Assembly: GCA_039916485.1 (NCBI GenBank)
Contig: JBDSLH010000003.1
Coordinates: 1 to 16,956, forward strand
DNA from: JAPUDQ01 sp039916485
GTDB taxonomy: Bacteria > Patescibacteriota > Saccharimonadia > Saccharimonadales > Saccharimonadaceae
Direction of reading: 5' to 3'
Length of the DNA: 16,956 nucleotides
The notes beneath the pieces were generated by a model. That model did not search any database. It had not been told where the DNA came from and worked only from the letters and a program-made list of their open reading frames with translations. Below, piece after piece: positions 6,018-12,036 of the stretch; positions within the stretch are counted from its first letter, which is position 1, and every line of letters starts with the position of its first letter. Made by a program: the position numbers and the translations under genes.

Positions 6018-6590
6018 TTACGAATTCCGTGCAAGCAACCGATCGATCGCCTGCATGGTCTGGTGATTTGACTCGTGTATCACAGGACGCATGCCCGCTG
6101 CATCAGCACCTGCGCAGAAGTCTTCGCGATCATCTACCATGATGCATTCTGATGGCAACACTCCAAGCTTGTTAGCTGTCAGCAGATATATCTGTGGATC
6201 TGGTTTGACAATGCCGACTTCGCATGACAAGACCGTCACATCAAACAGTGATTTCATCTCTTTGTCAGTAAATATCTTGTCCATGACTCCCAACCCAACA
6301 TTGCTCAACATGGCAGTTTTATAACGACGCTTGAGTAATTTGGCATAAGCAATCAGTGGCTGGTTAGGTACGTGTTGCTGGTCAATCGCTTCACGAACAC
6401 GCTTTTCGTCCATACCAACAATCTCACCGATACGGTGAGCGTACTCGTCACGTGATAGATAGCCATAATCAGCAGCGGTCCGGGTATCAGTCAGTTCTTT
6501 GAGACGCTCCGGGGGGCATATACTACGAAATGTAAAATAACTGGTGCCCACCAGCGTACCAAAGCAATCAAAGATAATTGCTCGAATCAT
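6018..6590 (-). CDS. HAD-superfamily hydrolase
   Basis: 190 residues with the four HAD motifs in order: I, IIFDCFGTLV (nucleophile Asp8); II, AMLSNVG; III, the lysine of VGIVKPDPQIY; IV, IMVDDREDFC, followed by AGADAAGM. A helical cap lies between motifs I and II (subclass I). The residue two after the nucleophile is Phe instead of the Asp that serves as general acid in typical HAD phosphatases; dehalogenase-type members also lack it, so phosphatase activity should not be assumed. It is clearly related to the C-terminal domain of the fusion at 9972-11417 (shared FDCFG, MLSN, VG-x-x-KPD, VDD and FC-x-x-A motifs). TACACT lies 6 nt before the ATG without an SD, so the transcript is probably leaderless. 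Confidence 0.85.
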   Translation of the reverse strand: MIRAIIFDCFGTLVGTSYFTFRSICPPERLKELTDTRTAADYGYLSRDEYAHRIGEIVGMDEKRVREAIDQQHVPNQPLIAYAKLLKRRYKTAMLSNVGLGVMDKIFTDKEMKSLFDVTVLSCEVGIVKPDPQIYLLTANKLGVLPSECIMVDDREDFCAGADAAGMRPVIHESNHQTMQAIDRLLARNS

Positions 6591-6596
6591 ATATCT

Positions 6597-6602
6597 AGTG
6601 TA
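6597..6602 (-). promoter_or_regulatory. -10 box, leaderless start of HAD gene
   Basis: TACACT, six bases (AGATAT), ATG at 6590. Poor -35 at the expected distance. Confidence 0.45.
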
Positions 6603-6616
6603 CCCCAGTTAAGCTA

Positions 6617-7219
6617 CTACCGGAATTGTTTTAGCGGTTTGATAACCGTACGAAATTCTGGAATTTGCTTGTTGAATAACTCACGGACAACATTGTTGGT
6701 ACCGGCGAATGTACCTTTTGTCTTGCCACACGTCGTGGTCCATACTCGCTTGACGAGATCGCCATTTTCAAACATTTCATATACATAACGTTTGCCTGAG
6801 CTACATGCCCCACGATCATCAGCAGCTTCTTCACTGAGCTCACGCTCTTTGTCAAAGCCTGCTCGAGCAAGTGCATAAACAAACTGTTGATAGCCCTCGT
6901 GGGTATTATCAAAATCTTTACTATCGATCTGCGTCTGAGTATAGCCATTGTATGCTGCAAATCGTCGTGACGACGTAGAGACGGTGATCTCATATGACTG
7001 GCGTTCTTCGTCGGCAACAACTGGACCATATACGGTCATACGGACGCTCCGCCCACTATGAACATTCGTCACCTGTCGGCGATTGCGTTCACTAGCTGTG
7101 AGGTCGTCACCACGTGATCCACCGGTGATAAAGTAAAAGAGTCCAGCAACAATCAGGAAAAACACCACACCTATGATGATCATCCCGAGTCGAGTTGGTC
7201 CACCAAATTCTCTATTCAT
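6617..7219 (-). CDS. Single-pass membrane protein of unknown function
   Basis: 200 residues. A short N-terminal segment (MNREFGGPTR) precedes one transmembrane helix (about 12-33, LGMIIIGVVFFLIVAGLFYF). The remaining 165 residues, starting TGGSRGDDL, are soluble and probably extracytoplasmic. They include beta-like segments (VRMTVYGPVV, SYEITVSTSSRRF, YVYEMFENG), an acidic middle (ELSEEAADD) and two cysteines (in RGACSSG and WTTTCGK) that could form a disulfide. I recognise no family. Its upstream region holds the best promoter in the window (TTGACA, 17 nt, TAATAT) with the -10 only 6 nt before the ATG and no SD, so a leaderless mRNA is likely and the ATG choice is well supported. Confidence 0.7.
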   Translation of the reverse strand: MNREFGGPTRLGMIIIGVVFFLIVAGLFYFITGGSRGDDLTASERNRRQVTNVHSGRSVRMTVYGPVVADEERQSYEITVSTSSRRFAAYNGYTQTQIDSKDFDNTHEGYQQFVYALARAGFDKERELSEEAADDRGACSSGKRYVYEMFENGDLVKRVWTTTCGKTKGTFAGTNNVVRELFNKQIPEFRTVIKPLKQFR

Positions 7220-7225
7220 AATTCC

Positions 7226-7254
7226 ATATTAGCATAAAAGTTAATAATTGTCAA
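7226..7254 (-). promoter_or_regulatory. Promoter with leaderless ATG (membrane protein gene)
   Basis: TTGACA (7249-7254), 17-nt spacer, TAATAT (7226-7231), six bases GGAATT, then ATG at 7219. Transcription should begin at or next to the start codon. Confidence 0.7.
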
Positions 7255-7260
7255 TAGTAC

Positions 7261-7593
7261 TCATCTGTTATCTCCAGATCCATGAAGGGCTCCACGAGCT
7301 TTTCGTGAGGCCAGTTTATCAATGTTCGTCTGGGCGACGTCATTGAGGGAAACCCCGAGGCTGCCAGCAAATGTCGCCACGTACCAGAGTACATCACCAA
7401 GTTCTTTAGTAATGTCATCTTTGTCGAGCTGTGTAAAATCTCCGTCTTTGTCACGTAAAATCTTTTTGACTTTGTCAGCTACTTCTCCGGCCTCACCGGT
7501 GAGGCCAAGTGCCGCATAGATTAATGTTCGTTCATCTCCTGGTTTCATCAGGGCCGTTGTGGCAGCTTGTTTTTGGTATTCATCTAATGTCAT
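7261..7593 (-). CDS. MazG-like nucleoside triphosphate pyrophosphohydrolase
   Basis: 110 residues, the length of a single-domain MazG-like or dUTPase-like all-alpha NTP pyrophosphohydrolase. The metal-binding residues follow the family pattern: GEAGEVADKVKK (Glu34, Glu37) and KELGDVLWYV (Glu64, Asp67). Such enzymes hydrolyse NTP or dNTP to the monophosphate and pyrophosphate, removing non-canonical nucleotides or lowering dUTP. The substrate cannot be read from sequence. A clear AGGAG 7 nt before the ATG (7601-7605) supports the start, so unlike its neighbours it is SD-led. The gene ends 41 nt before the next start, and its 3' end abuts that gene's -35 box. Confidence 0.85.
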   Translation of the reverse strand: MTLDEYQKQAATTALMKPGDERTLIYAALGLTGEAGEVADKVKKILRDKDGDFTQLDKDDITKELGDVLWYVATFAGSLGVSLNDVAQTNIDKLASRKARGALHGSGDNR

Positions 7594-7600
7594 ATAATTT

Positions 7601-7605
7601 CTCCT
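7601..7605 (-). promoter_or_regulatory. Shine-Dalgarno of MazG-like gene
   Basis: AGGAG, 7 nt before ATG at 7593. Confidence 0.75.
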
Positions 7606-7620
7606 GTTGCTTATAGTGTA

Positions 7621-8316
7621 TCAGCTTGATATTGTATATGGTTCTGTTTCTGGCACGGTTATATGACGAGTAATCTGATCTATGGTACTAGCGTCGAGCT
7701 GGCGGAAGCTATGTCCCGAACGATCCCCAACAAAACACGCAGAGACAGACGCTGGTGTTTGAATAATTTCAATAAAATACGGCGCATTATCCGGGCGATA
7801 TATCGGTATCCATGGCTGATTGAATGCTTGGGGAGGGAGTGCCTGAATACGGTGGATACGTGAGTTACTTGTTACTACTCTGTCGTGTTGCGCTACAGGA
7901 TAAACATCCAAGCCTGATTCATTAAAGAGATTTCCACTAAATACAAAATAATTCTTACCCCGTAAAAATATTTTTTCATAGTCATAGTCTGACCGTATAC
8001 ATTCTTGCCAGCGTTGTTGCTCTGAAATCTCACGCACATGGAGTACTGTGCCACGCGTATCAATCATTGAACAAATTTCCTTGTCATACACGATCTGCTC
8101 ACCACCACGAAAATCGCCTCTTAGTGGCAGCCCCTCTACATTCCTTCGAGCTACATCTGGATGACCAACCGCTGTATTCATAAAGTCACAGAAACGCTCG
8201 AGTGCAGCATCATTTGTTGCAAGCCGTTTGGCGAGTGTCTCCCACCTCTCCTCTTGTTCTCGCTCTTTTGCGTAGGCTCTCACATCGACAACAGTGTCTT
8301 GCTCGCCCATACTCAT
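7621..8316 (-). CDS. Hypothetical protein, 231 residues
   Basis: I do not recognise a family. The protein has no signal peptide or membrane segment. The N-terminal third is charged and helical (AYAKEREQEERWETLAKRLA); the rest is mixed beta, with segments such as KIFLRGKNYFVFSGNLF, GLDVYPVAQHDRVV and PYFIEIIQTP, ending SFRQLDASTIDQITRH. Cysteines are scattered with no zinc-site spacing. The start is ambiguous: ATG at 8316 has AAGG about 4-5 nt upstream, while a second ATG two codons later has the same AAGG about 10 nt upstream. The upstream gap carries an inverted repeat (8333-8352) that could be an operator. The gene ends 27 nt before the MazG-like start, so they may be co-transcribed. Confidence 0.65.
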   Translation of the reverse strand: MSMGEQDTVVDVRAYAKEREQEERWETLAKRLATNDAALERFCDFMNTAVGHPDVARRNVEGLPLRGDFRGGEQIVYDKEICSMIDTRGTVLHVREISEQQRWQECIRSDYDYEKIFLRGKNYFVFSGNLFNESGLDVYPVAQHDRVVTSNSRIHRIQALPPQAFNQPWIPIYRPDNAPYFIEIIQTPASVSACFVGDRSGHSFRQLDASTIDQITRHITVPETEPYTISS

Positions 8317-8332
8317 ATGACCTTGTTTATGT

Positions 8333-8352
8333 TTACAGTCTTAGTACTGTAA
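8333..8352. promoter_or_regulatory. Inverted repeat, possible operator
   Basis: TTACAGT and ACTGTAA are exact 7-bp arms around six bases, lying 17-36 nt before the ATG at 8316. No T-run follows on either strand, so it is operator-like rather than terminator-like. No regulator can be assigned. Confidence 0.4.
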
Positions 8353-8382
8353 TACGCTTCACTCTATAAAAACGCAAGTGTT

Positions 8383-8652
8383 TTAACAGAGATTGTTTGA
8401 TTTGAGAAAATCAGCAAGCGAATCATTCTTGCTGCATACCTGAGATTTGACATCGATTGACTGTGTCGTCGACTGTTGAAAATTAGAGACGCGTTGGCTC
8501 GTATCACGCACGAACATCGCTGTTTGGTATATAAAAAAACCTATGGTTCCAAGGATGATTAAAAACAAAATCCCAAACGAGGTGATCCAAAAATTAAGTA
8601 TTTTGAGTTGCTTGAGCAATTGTTCTTCGACGGGTTTTTCTAGATTATTCAT
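8383..8652 (-). CDS. Small single-pass membrane protein
   Basis: 89 residues from the ATG at 8652. A short charged N-terminus (MNNLEKPVEEQLLKQLK) precedes one strongly hydrophobic helix (about 20-46), then a polar tail of about 40 residues rich in Ser/Gln/Asn (FQQSTTQSIDVKS) with cysteines at 73 and 89, the last being the C-terminal residue. The frame stays open upstream through the neighbouring gene, but that extension (to 8790) reads into the other gene's coding sequence and is rejected. The start lies 4 nt after the preceding stop, so co-transcription is likely; CATACT 6 nt before the ATG could alternatively be a -10. Function unknown. Confidence 0.6.
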   Translation of the reverse strand: MNNLEKPVEEQLLKQLKILNFWITSFGILFLIILGTIGFFIYQTAMFVRDTSQRVSNFQQSTTQSIDVKSQVCSKNDSLADFLKSNNLC

Positions 8653-8656
8653 GTTT

Positions 8657-9499
8657 TTAGTATGCCATAATCTGATCAAGTTTTTCTTTGAGTACATCAA
8701 GTCGATCAATTTTAAAATCCTGTACCTGTCCGTAGGTCTCTTCATCGATACGCAAAAGTGTTGTATGGACTTGTTCTTCGCCGTGGCCATTGATTACCCT
8801 GCAAAATCCAGCATGTTCGCCTGCTTCGCGTTGGACCTCAGATATACGACCTTCGGACGCGAGATCTTTGAGACGGAAATGGAAACTGGAGCGAGTTTTG
8901 ATGTCGAAATTCACCGGCAGACCATTGCGTGGGTTGATCGCCACCATGTCGACGCCCATGGCATCTTGCTGGCGACTTGTCATACTGACATCATAACCAA
9001 GTTCTTTGATGGCCCGAAAACTAGCTATCTCTCGGCTGAGGCCGTGCGTAATTGCTTCCCATTGCCTGTTATCAAAGCAGGGTGACTTTACTCGTTTGCA
9101 AAACCTGTCCATCATGAATTTGAGCTGGTCGTTGACCCCTGTATAATATGAATCTTCGAGGAGCAATATCATACTCACGTAGGTGTCGTTAAATGCGATC
9201 AGTTCATACAGGCGTGCCTGCTTGTCATGAAAGCCATGGGGGTGGTCATCCATTCGGCGTTGTGCAGCGACCGCCCTCGGTGCTTGGAGCACGAGCGCAG
9301 CTATCAATGACTCTACTTTCGGAGATCCCAGCAATACATTGATCGGCTGATCAAGTTGACTATAGTCGCGCTTTTGCCACATTCGTCTTTTTTCTATAGG
9401 TTGCTGGTCGATAAGTACTTGGGCACGTTTATAAATTTCTGTTGCCACAGGATAATGATGTACTACGCTTGGCTTAAATTGCCGCCAAATCGGTCTCAT
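8657..9499 (-). CDS. PD-(D/E)XK nuclease-like protein
   Basis: 280 residues. The N-terminal half (1-150) is helical and not recognised. The C-terminal half has a PD-(D/E)XK-type arrangement: a helix with Glu157 (SREIASFRAIKELGYDV), then MGVDMVAI (Asp184), a 14-residue gap, and NFDIKTR (Asp199-Ile-Lys201), followed by RSSFHFRL. A conserved helix Glu, a 'G-x-D' strand and a 'D-x-K' strand is the active-site layout of restriction-endonuclease-fold enzymes. No partner methylase or helicase gene adjoins it, so a restriction role is not indicated; repair or a conserved lineage-specific role is possible. TACACT lies 6 nt before the ATG with no SD, suggesting a leaderless transcript separate from the upstream operon. 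The nuclease assignment is motif-based. Confidence 0.55.
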   Translation of the reverse strand: MRPIWRQFKPSVVHHYPVATEIYKRAQVLIDQQPIEKRRMWQKRDYSQLDQPINVLLGSPKVESLIAALVLQAPRAVAAQRRMDDHPHGFHDKQARLYELIAFNDTYVSMILLLEDSYYTGVNDQLKFMMDRFCKRVKSPCFDNRQWEAITHGLSREIASFRAIKELGYDVSMTSRQQDAMGVDMVAINPRNGLPVNFDIKTRSSFHFRLKDLASEGRISEVQREAGEHAGFCRVINGHGEEQVHTTLLRIDEETYGQVQDFKIDRLDVLKEKLDQIMAY

Positions 9500-9505
9500 A
9501 GAACT

Positions 9506-9511
9506 AGTGTA
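9506..9511 (-). promoter_or_regulatory. -10 box, leaderless start of the PD-(D/E)XK-like gene
   Basis: TACACT, six bases (AGTTCT), ATG at 9499. Very similar to the polA arrangement. No good -35. Confidence 0.45.
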
Positions 9512-9528
9512 TAGTACTTATGCTCAAA

Positions 9529-9975
9529 CTACATCTGCGATACAAATGTACAAAATTCTGCCGGGTATTTGTGTCTGAGTCTGTCAGCAGCATCTTTTGG
9601 CGTGACCCATTCATATTTGGTGTGTTCAGAACTGAGCTCGATGTTCATACCTTGTACATACGGCACTCGCCAAATGCGGAGTAATAGACCTGCAAATCCA
9701 CCCTCGTATAGTGGAATTTCGTGATTGGAGAAGACGGTTGCGATAAGTTCGCCATTAGCCTCCATCTCAATTGTTGTTTCTTCTTGTAATTCTTTTTTTA
9801 ACGTTTCCATTTCACTGTCACCGGTTTCGATCCTTCCACCTGGTATATCCCAATAGGGCTCTGTATTCATACGGTGAGAAGAGACATCAGCAAGTAATAC
9901 AAGTACCTTTCCGTTGTCATCTTGGATCAATGCTTTTACCCCAATGAAGAATAGCTTTTCTTTACGTTCTTTCAT
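9529..9975 (-). CDS. Nudix hydrolase
   Basis: 148 residues with one Nudix domain. The Nudix box spans about 46-69: GGRIETGD, then KKELQEETTI. The metal-binding glutamates Glu62, Glu65 and Glu66 are present, but three consensus positions differ: Glu to Asp at 53, Arg to Lys at 61, and Gly to Thr at 68. The context YWDIPGG before the box and the conserved EWVT after it are typical of the family. Likely reaction: hydrolysis of a nucleoside diphosphate linked to another group; the substrate cannot be told. The ATG overlaps the stop of the APH-HAD fusion gene (ATGA), so translation is coupled and the two enzymes probably serve one pathway. Confidence 0.85.
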   Translation of the reverse strand: MKERKEKLFFIGVKALIQDDNGKVLVLLADVSSHRMNTEPYWDIPGGRIETGDSEMETLKKELQEETTIEMEANGELIATVFSNHEIPLYEGGFAGLLLRIWRVPYVQGMNIELSSEHTKYEWVTPKDAADRLRHKYPAEFCTFVSQM

Positions 9976-11417
9976 TCTTGCATTGTACCAAATTCATTGA
10001 TGAACTGATGATAGTCCTCATATCGGATACTCATCATCCCCGTGCGTCGAGCAGCGTCACAGAAACTAGCTTTATCATCGACGAACAAACATTCATCGGG
10101 TCGTAGGCCAAGCCGATCAGCAGCGAGACGAAAGATAGCTATGTCAGGTTTCGCAAGGCCAACTTCATACGATAAGACTATGTCGTCGAACACGATGAGT
10201 TGTTCGGGTGTGAATAGCGTATCAAGCATATTGCTGCCAGCGTTGGAAAGCATGCTGATTTTATGTGATGATTTGTGTTCAGCAATCCAGGTGAACAATT
10301 CTTTGTCGGGCGAACTTCCCGATAAACTCTCGCGGACATCATCTTCGGCGACGTTCCCCTCCTCGGCTATCGTCGAAACAAATTCATGTTGAGCTATCTT
10401 GCCCGTGACAAGTTCGCCCATCATACGCTGTGCAAAATCTCGAGCATCATCGGTGTGAAAATGTCGTCGGCGAAATGGTATCCACTGCTCTGACGTAAGC
10501 ACTCCAAAGCAGTCAAAGATGATGGCTTTTATAACTGGCGCCTTCGTATCATCCCAGCCCTCTCCAAGCCAACTGCCTAATAATTTCTTGGCAATGCCAA
10601 CGCGTGGATTTGATTCCAGTTGTTCTGGCGTCGAGCGTGCAAGCACTGACAATTCATGCATGATCGCCAAGTTCAGCACCAGAGATAGATCAGCCACACC
10701 AAGTGCATCATCAAGCTCTGCTATGACCCGTTCTGCGATATCCTCGCCGAGGCTATAGAGTGGCCGGAGTTCGTTATAAATCGTCCCAGTTTCGCAATCG
10801 CCAAAATCAATGATCCCAGCAAGTGTTGTGCCAGTGAACAACATATTTCCAGAATGGAGATCGCCATGGATCGCAATAACGGGCACATCTGGCACATGGG
10901 CTCGCTGTTGCATCACCGTGTCGTACTGAGCTCTATACGGTTCAGCGTATTGATTTAACGGTGCTGTATGCGCAATTCGCTGATAGTACGCATCCCACGA
11001 TTCTGGCTCTGACATCAGCTCAACTGTCCAGGCATCAAGCTCTCGCACATCAAGGTGTTCATTTAACTCCTTCATAAACTCAGCCAGTGTGACGGCCAGT
11101 GCATCTTTTTGTTCACCAGTGAACGTCCGTATCTCCGACCCCTTCACCACTTCACCCTTGATGTAACCCAATACAGCAAACGGCACTGACTCATCAACGT
11201 GTATCAGTCTTGGGATTGCAGTGACGAGTGATGATTGTAATTTGCCAAGGACACGCGATTCATAGTGGAGCCTCTGCCTACTCTCGTCATTTCGAGGAAA
11301 GCGAAATATCTCAATCTCATCGACCAGTATCATGTCATTCATCTGCCCACTGGCAAGTTCCCGTATGTTGGTGCTAGCTGGGCGAGCTTGCCGTATGAGT
11401 TCTCTTTTATTTTGCAT
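9972..11417 (-). CDS. APH-type kinase fused to HAD-type hydrolase
   Basis: 481 residues from the ATG at 11417. The N-terminal domain (about 1-290) is an aminoglycoside-phosphotransferase/choline-kinase-like fold: IHGDLHSGNMLF (about 183-194) holds the catalytic Asp and metal-binding Asn of the Brenner motif, and GIIDFGD (about 201-207) the metal-binding Asp. The C-terminal domain (about 295-481) is a HAD hydrolase: IIFDCFGVL, SMLSNAGS, VGLAKPD and LFVDDKASFC. As in the free HAD protein at 6018-6590, the residue two after the nucleophile is Phe. A kinase and a phosphatase-type domain in one chain suggests opposing or sequential steps on a small metabolite; an antibiotic-resistance role is not implied. 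It overlaps the methyltransferase 3' end by 11 nt (GGTGG lies 5 nt before this ATG); an ATG at 11429 would add four residues. Confidence 0.85.
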   Translation of the reverse strand: MQNKRELIRQARPASTNIRELASGQMNDMILVDEIEIFRFPRNDESRQRLHYESRVLGKLQSSLVTAIPRLIHVDESVPFAVLGYIKGEVVKGSEIRTFTGEQKDALAVTLAEFMKELNEHLDVRELDAWTVELMSEPESWDAYYQRIAHTAPLNQYAEPYRAQYDTVMQQRAHVPDVPVIAIHGDLHSGNMLFTGTTLAGIIDFGDCETGTIYNELRPLYSLGEDIAERVIAELDDALGVADLSLVLNLAIMHELSVLARSTPEQLESNPRVGIAKKLLGSWLGEGWDDTKAPVIKAIIFDCFGVLTSEQWIPFRRRHFHTDDARDFAQRMMGELVTGKIAQHEFVSTIAEEGNVAEDDVRESLSGSSPDKELFTWIAEHKSSHKISMLSNAGSNMLDTLFTPEQLIVFDDIVLSYEVGLAKPDIAIFRLAADRLGLRPDECLFVDDKASFCDAARRTGMMSIRYEDYHQFINEFGTMQE

Positions 11418-12027
11418 GCGTGCCACCATTACGAAATGTAAGTGTGAACCAGTTTGTTGACCCTTTTTTGTAGTTGCTCTGATGGAGTAGTGACATGTCC
11501 TGTGGCATCATGTTGAGTATTTCAGTAGAATTGTAAAAATAGAATATCCGTTCGCCAAAGGTATCTACTTGAACACGTCTTTCATATGAGTCAGCTGCTT
11601 TAAAGCTCATGCACAACACTCCACCACTTCGAAGAGACAAACTATATTTTTGTAATATTGGGCCTAGCTCTTCTTTCGATAGATGTAAAAATGATGCAAA
11701 AGCAAATATGAGATCATATTGCTCAGGATTCATCTCAAACGTTTTCATATCACCAACGGCAAAAAGTTCACTATGCTCAGGGTAATTTTGTTTGGCAATG
11801 TTAATTAGCCCCTTAGAGTAATCCAGACCTGTATAGTCTTGTGTAAATGAAAATATATCTTTTGCATCTCTCCCATCTCCACACCCAAGTTCTAATACCG
11901 TTAAAGGCACCTGTTTTTGTGTAGAGCGTCGAGCAAAATCTATCTCATGTTGTCTCGACCCAAATGTGGCAAAAAAATCAGAGAATTTTTGGGCTGACTT
12001 ATTGTATGTCTGCTGCGTAGGATCCAT
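11407..12027 (-). CDS. Class I SAM-dependent methyltransferase
   Basis: 206 residues from the ATG at 12027 (an in-frame GTG at 12036 is possible). SAM-binding motif I is VLELGCGDGRD (about 47-57); the acidic end of strand 2 is in YTGLDYSKG; motif II/III context is FAVGDMKTF; motif IV is YDLIFAFASFLHL; then a post-motif region with LRSGGVLCMSF. This is the core of small-molecule methyltransferases of the Methyltransf_11/25 type; the substrate is unknown. It starts 9 nt after the polA stop (GAGGT is 13 nt upstream) and overlaps the APH-HAD gene, so the four genes polA to Nudix form a continuous unit. The coding sequence looks more AT-rich than polA by eye, which might reflect a separate origin; I did not compute this. 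Confidence 0.8.
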   Translation of the reverse strand: MDPTQQTYNKSAQKFSDFFATFGSRQHEIDFARRSTQKQVPLTVLELGCGDGRDAKDIFSFTQDYTGLDYSKGLINIAKQNYPEHSELFAVGDMKTFEMNPEQYDLIFAFASFLHLSKEELGPILQKYSLSLRSGGVLCMSFKAADSYERRVQVDTFGERIFYFYNSTEILNMMPQDMSLLHQSNYKKGSTNWFTLTFRNGGTHAK

Positions 12028-12036
12028 TGATAGCAC

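Noticed and set aside
8653..8790. N-terminal extension of the small membrane protein
   Set aside because: The extension overlaps the coding sequence of the PD-(D/E)XK-like gene and reads as an unrelated shadow; the ATG at 8652, just before the hydrophobic helix, sits naturally 4 nt after the preceding stop.
1216..9974. Alternative genetic code (UGA as glycine, as in Gracilibacteria/SR1)
   Set aside because: TGA ends the LamG gene at 1216-1218 in a GTGA overlap and the APH-HAD gene at 9972-9974 in an ATGA overlap, both at natural protein ends; no gene needs UGA read-through.
9972..11417. Aminoglycoside-resistance gene
   Set aside because: The kinase fold is shared by many metabolic small-molecule kinases, the protein is fused to a HAD domain, and there is no mobile element or resistance context.
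11407..12027. Methyltransferase as part of a restriction-modification system with the PD-(D/E)XK-like protein
   Set aside because: Its motifs (VLELGCGDGRD, no NPPY/DPPY motif) are those of small-molecule methyltransferases, not DNA methylases, and two unrelated enzyme genes separate the two.
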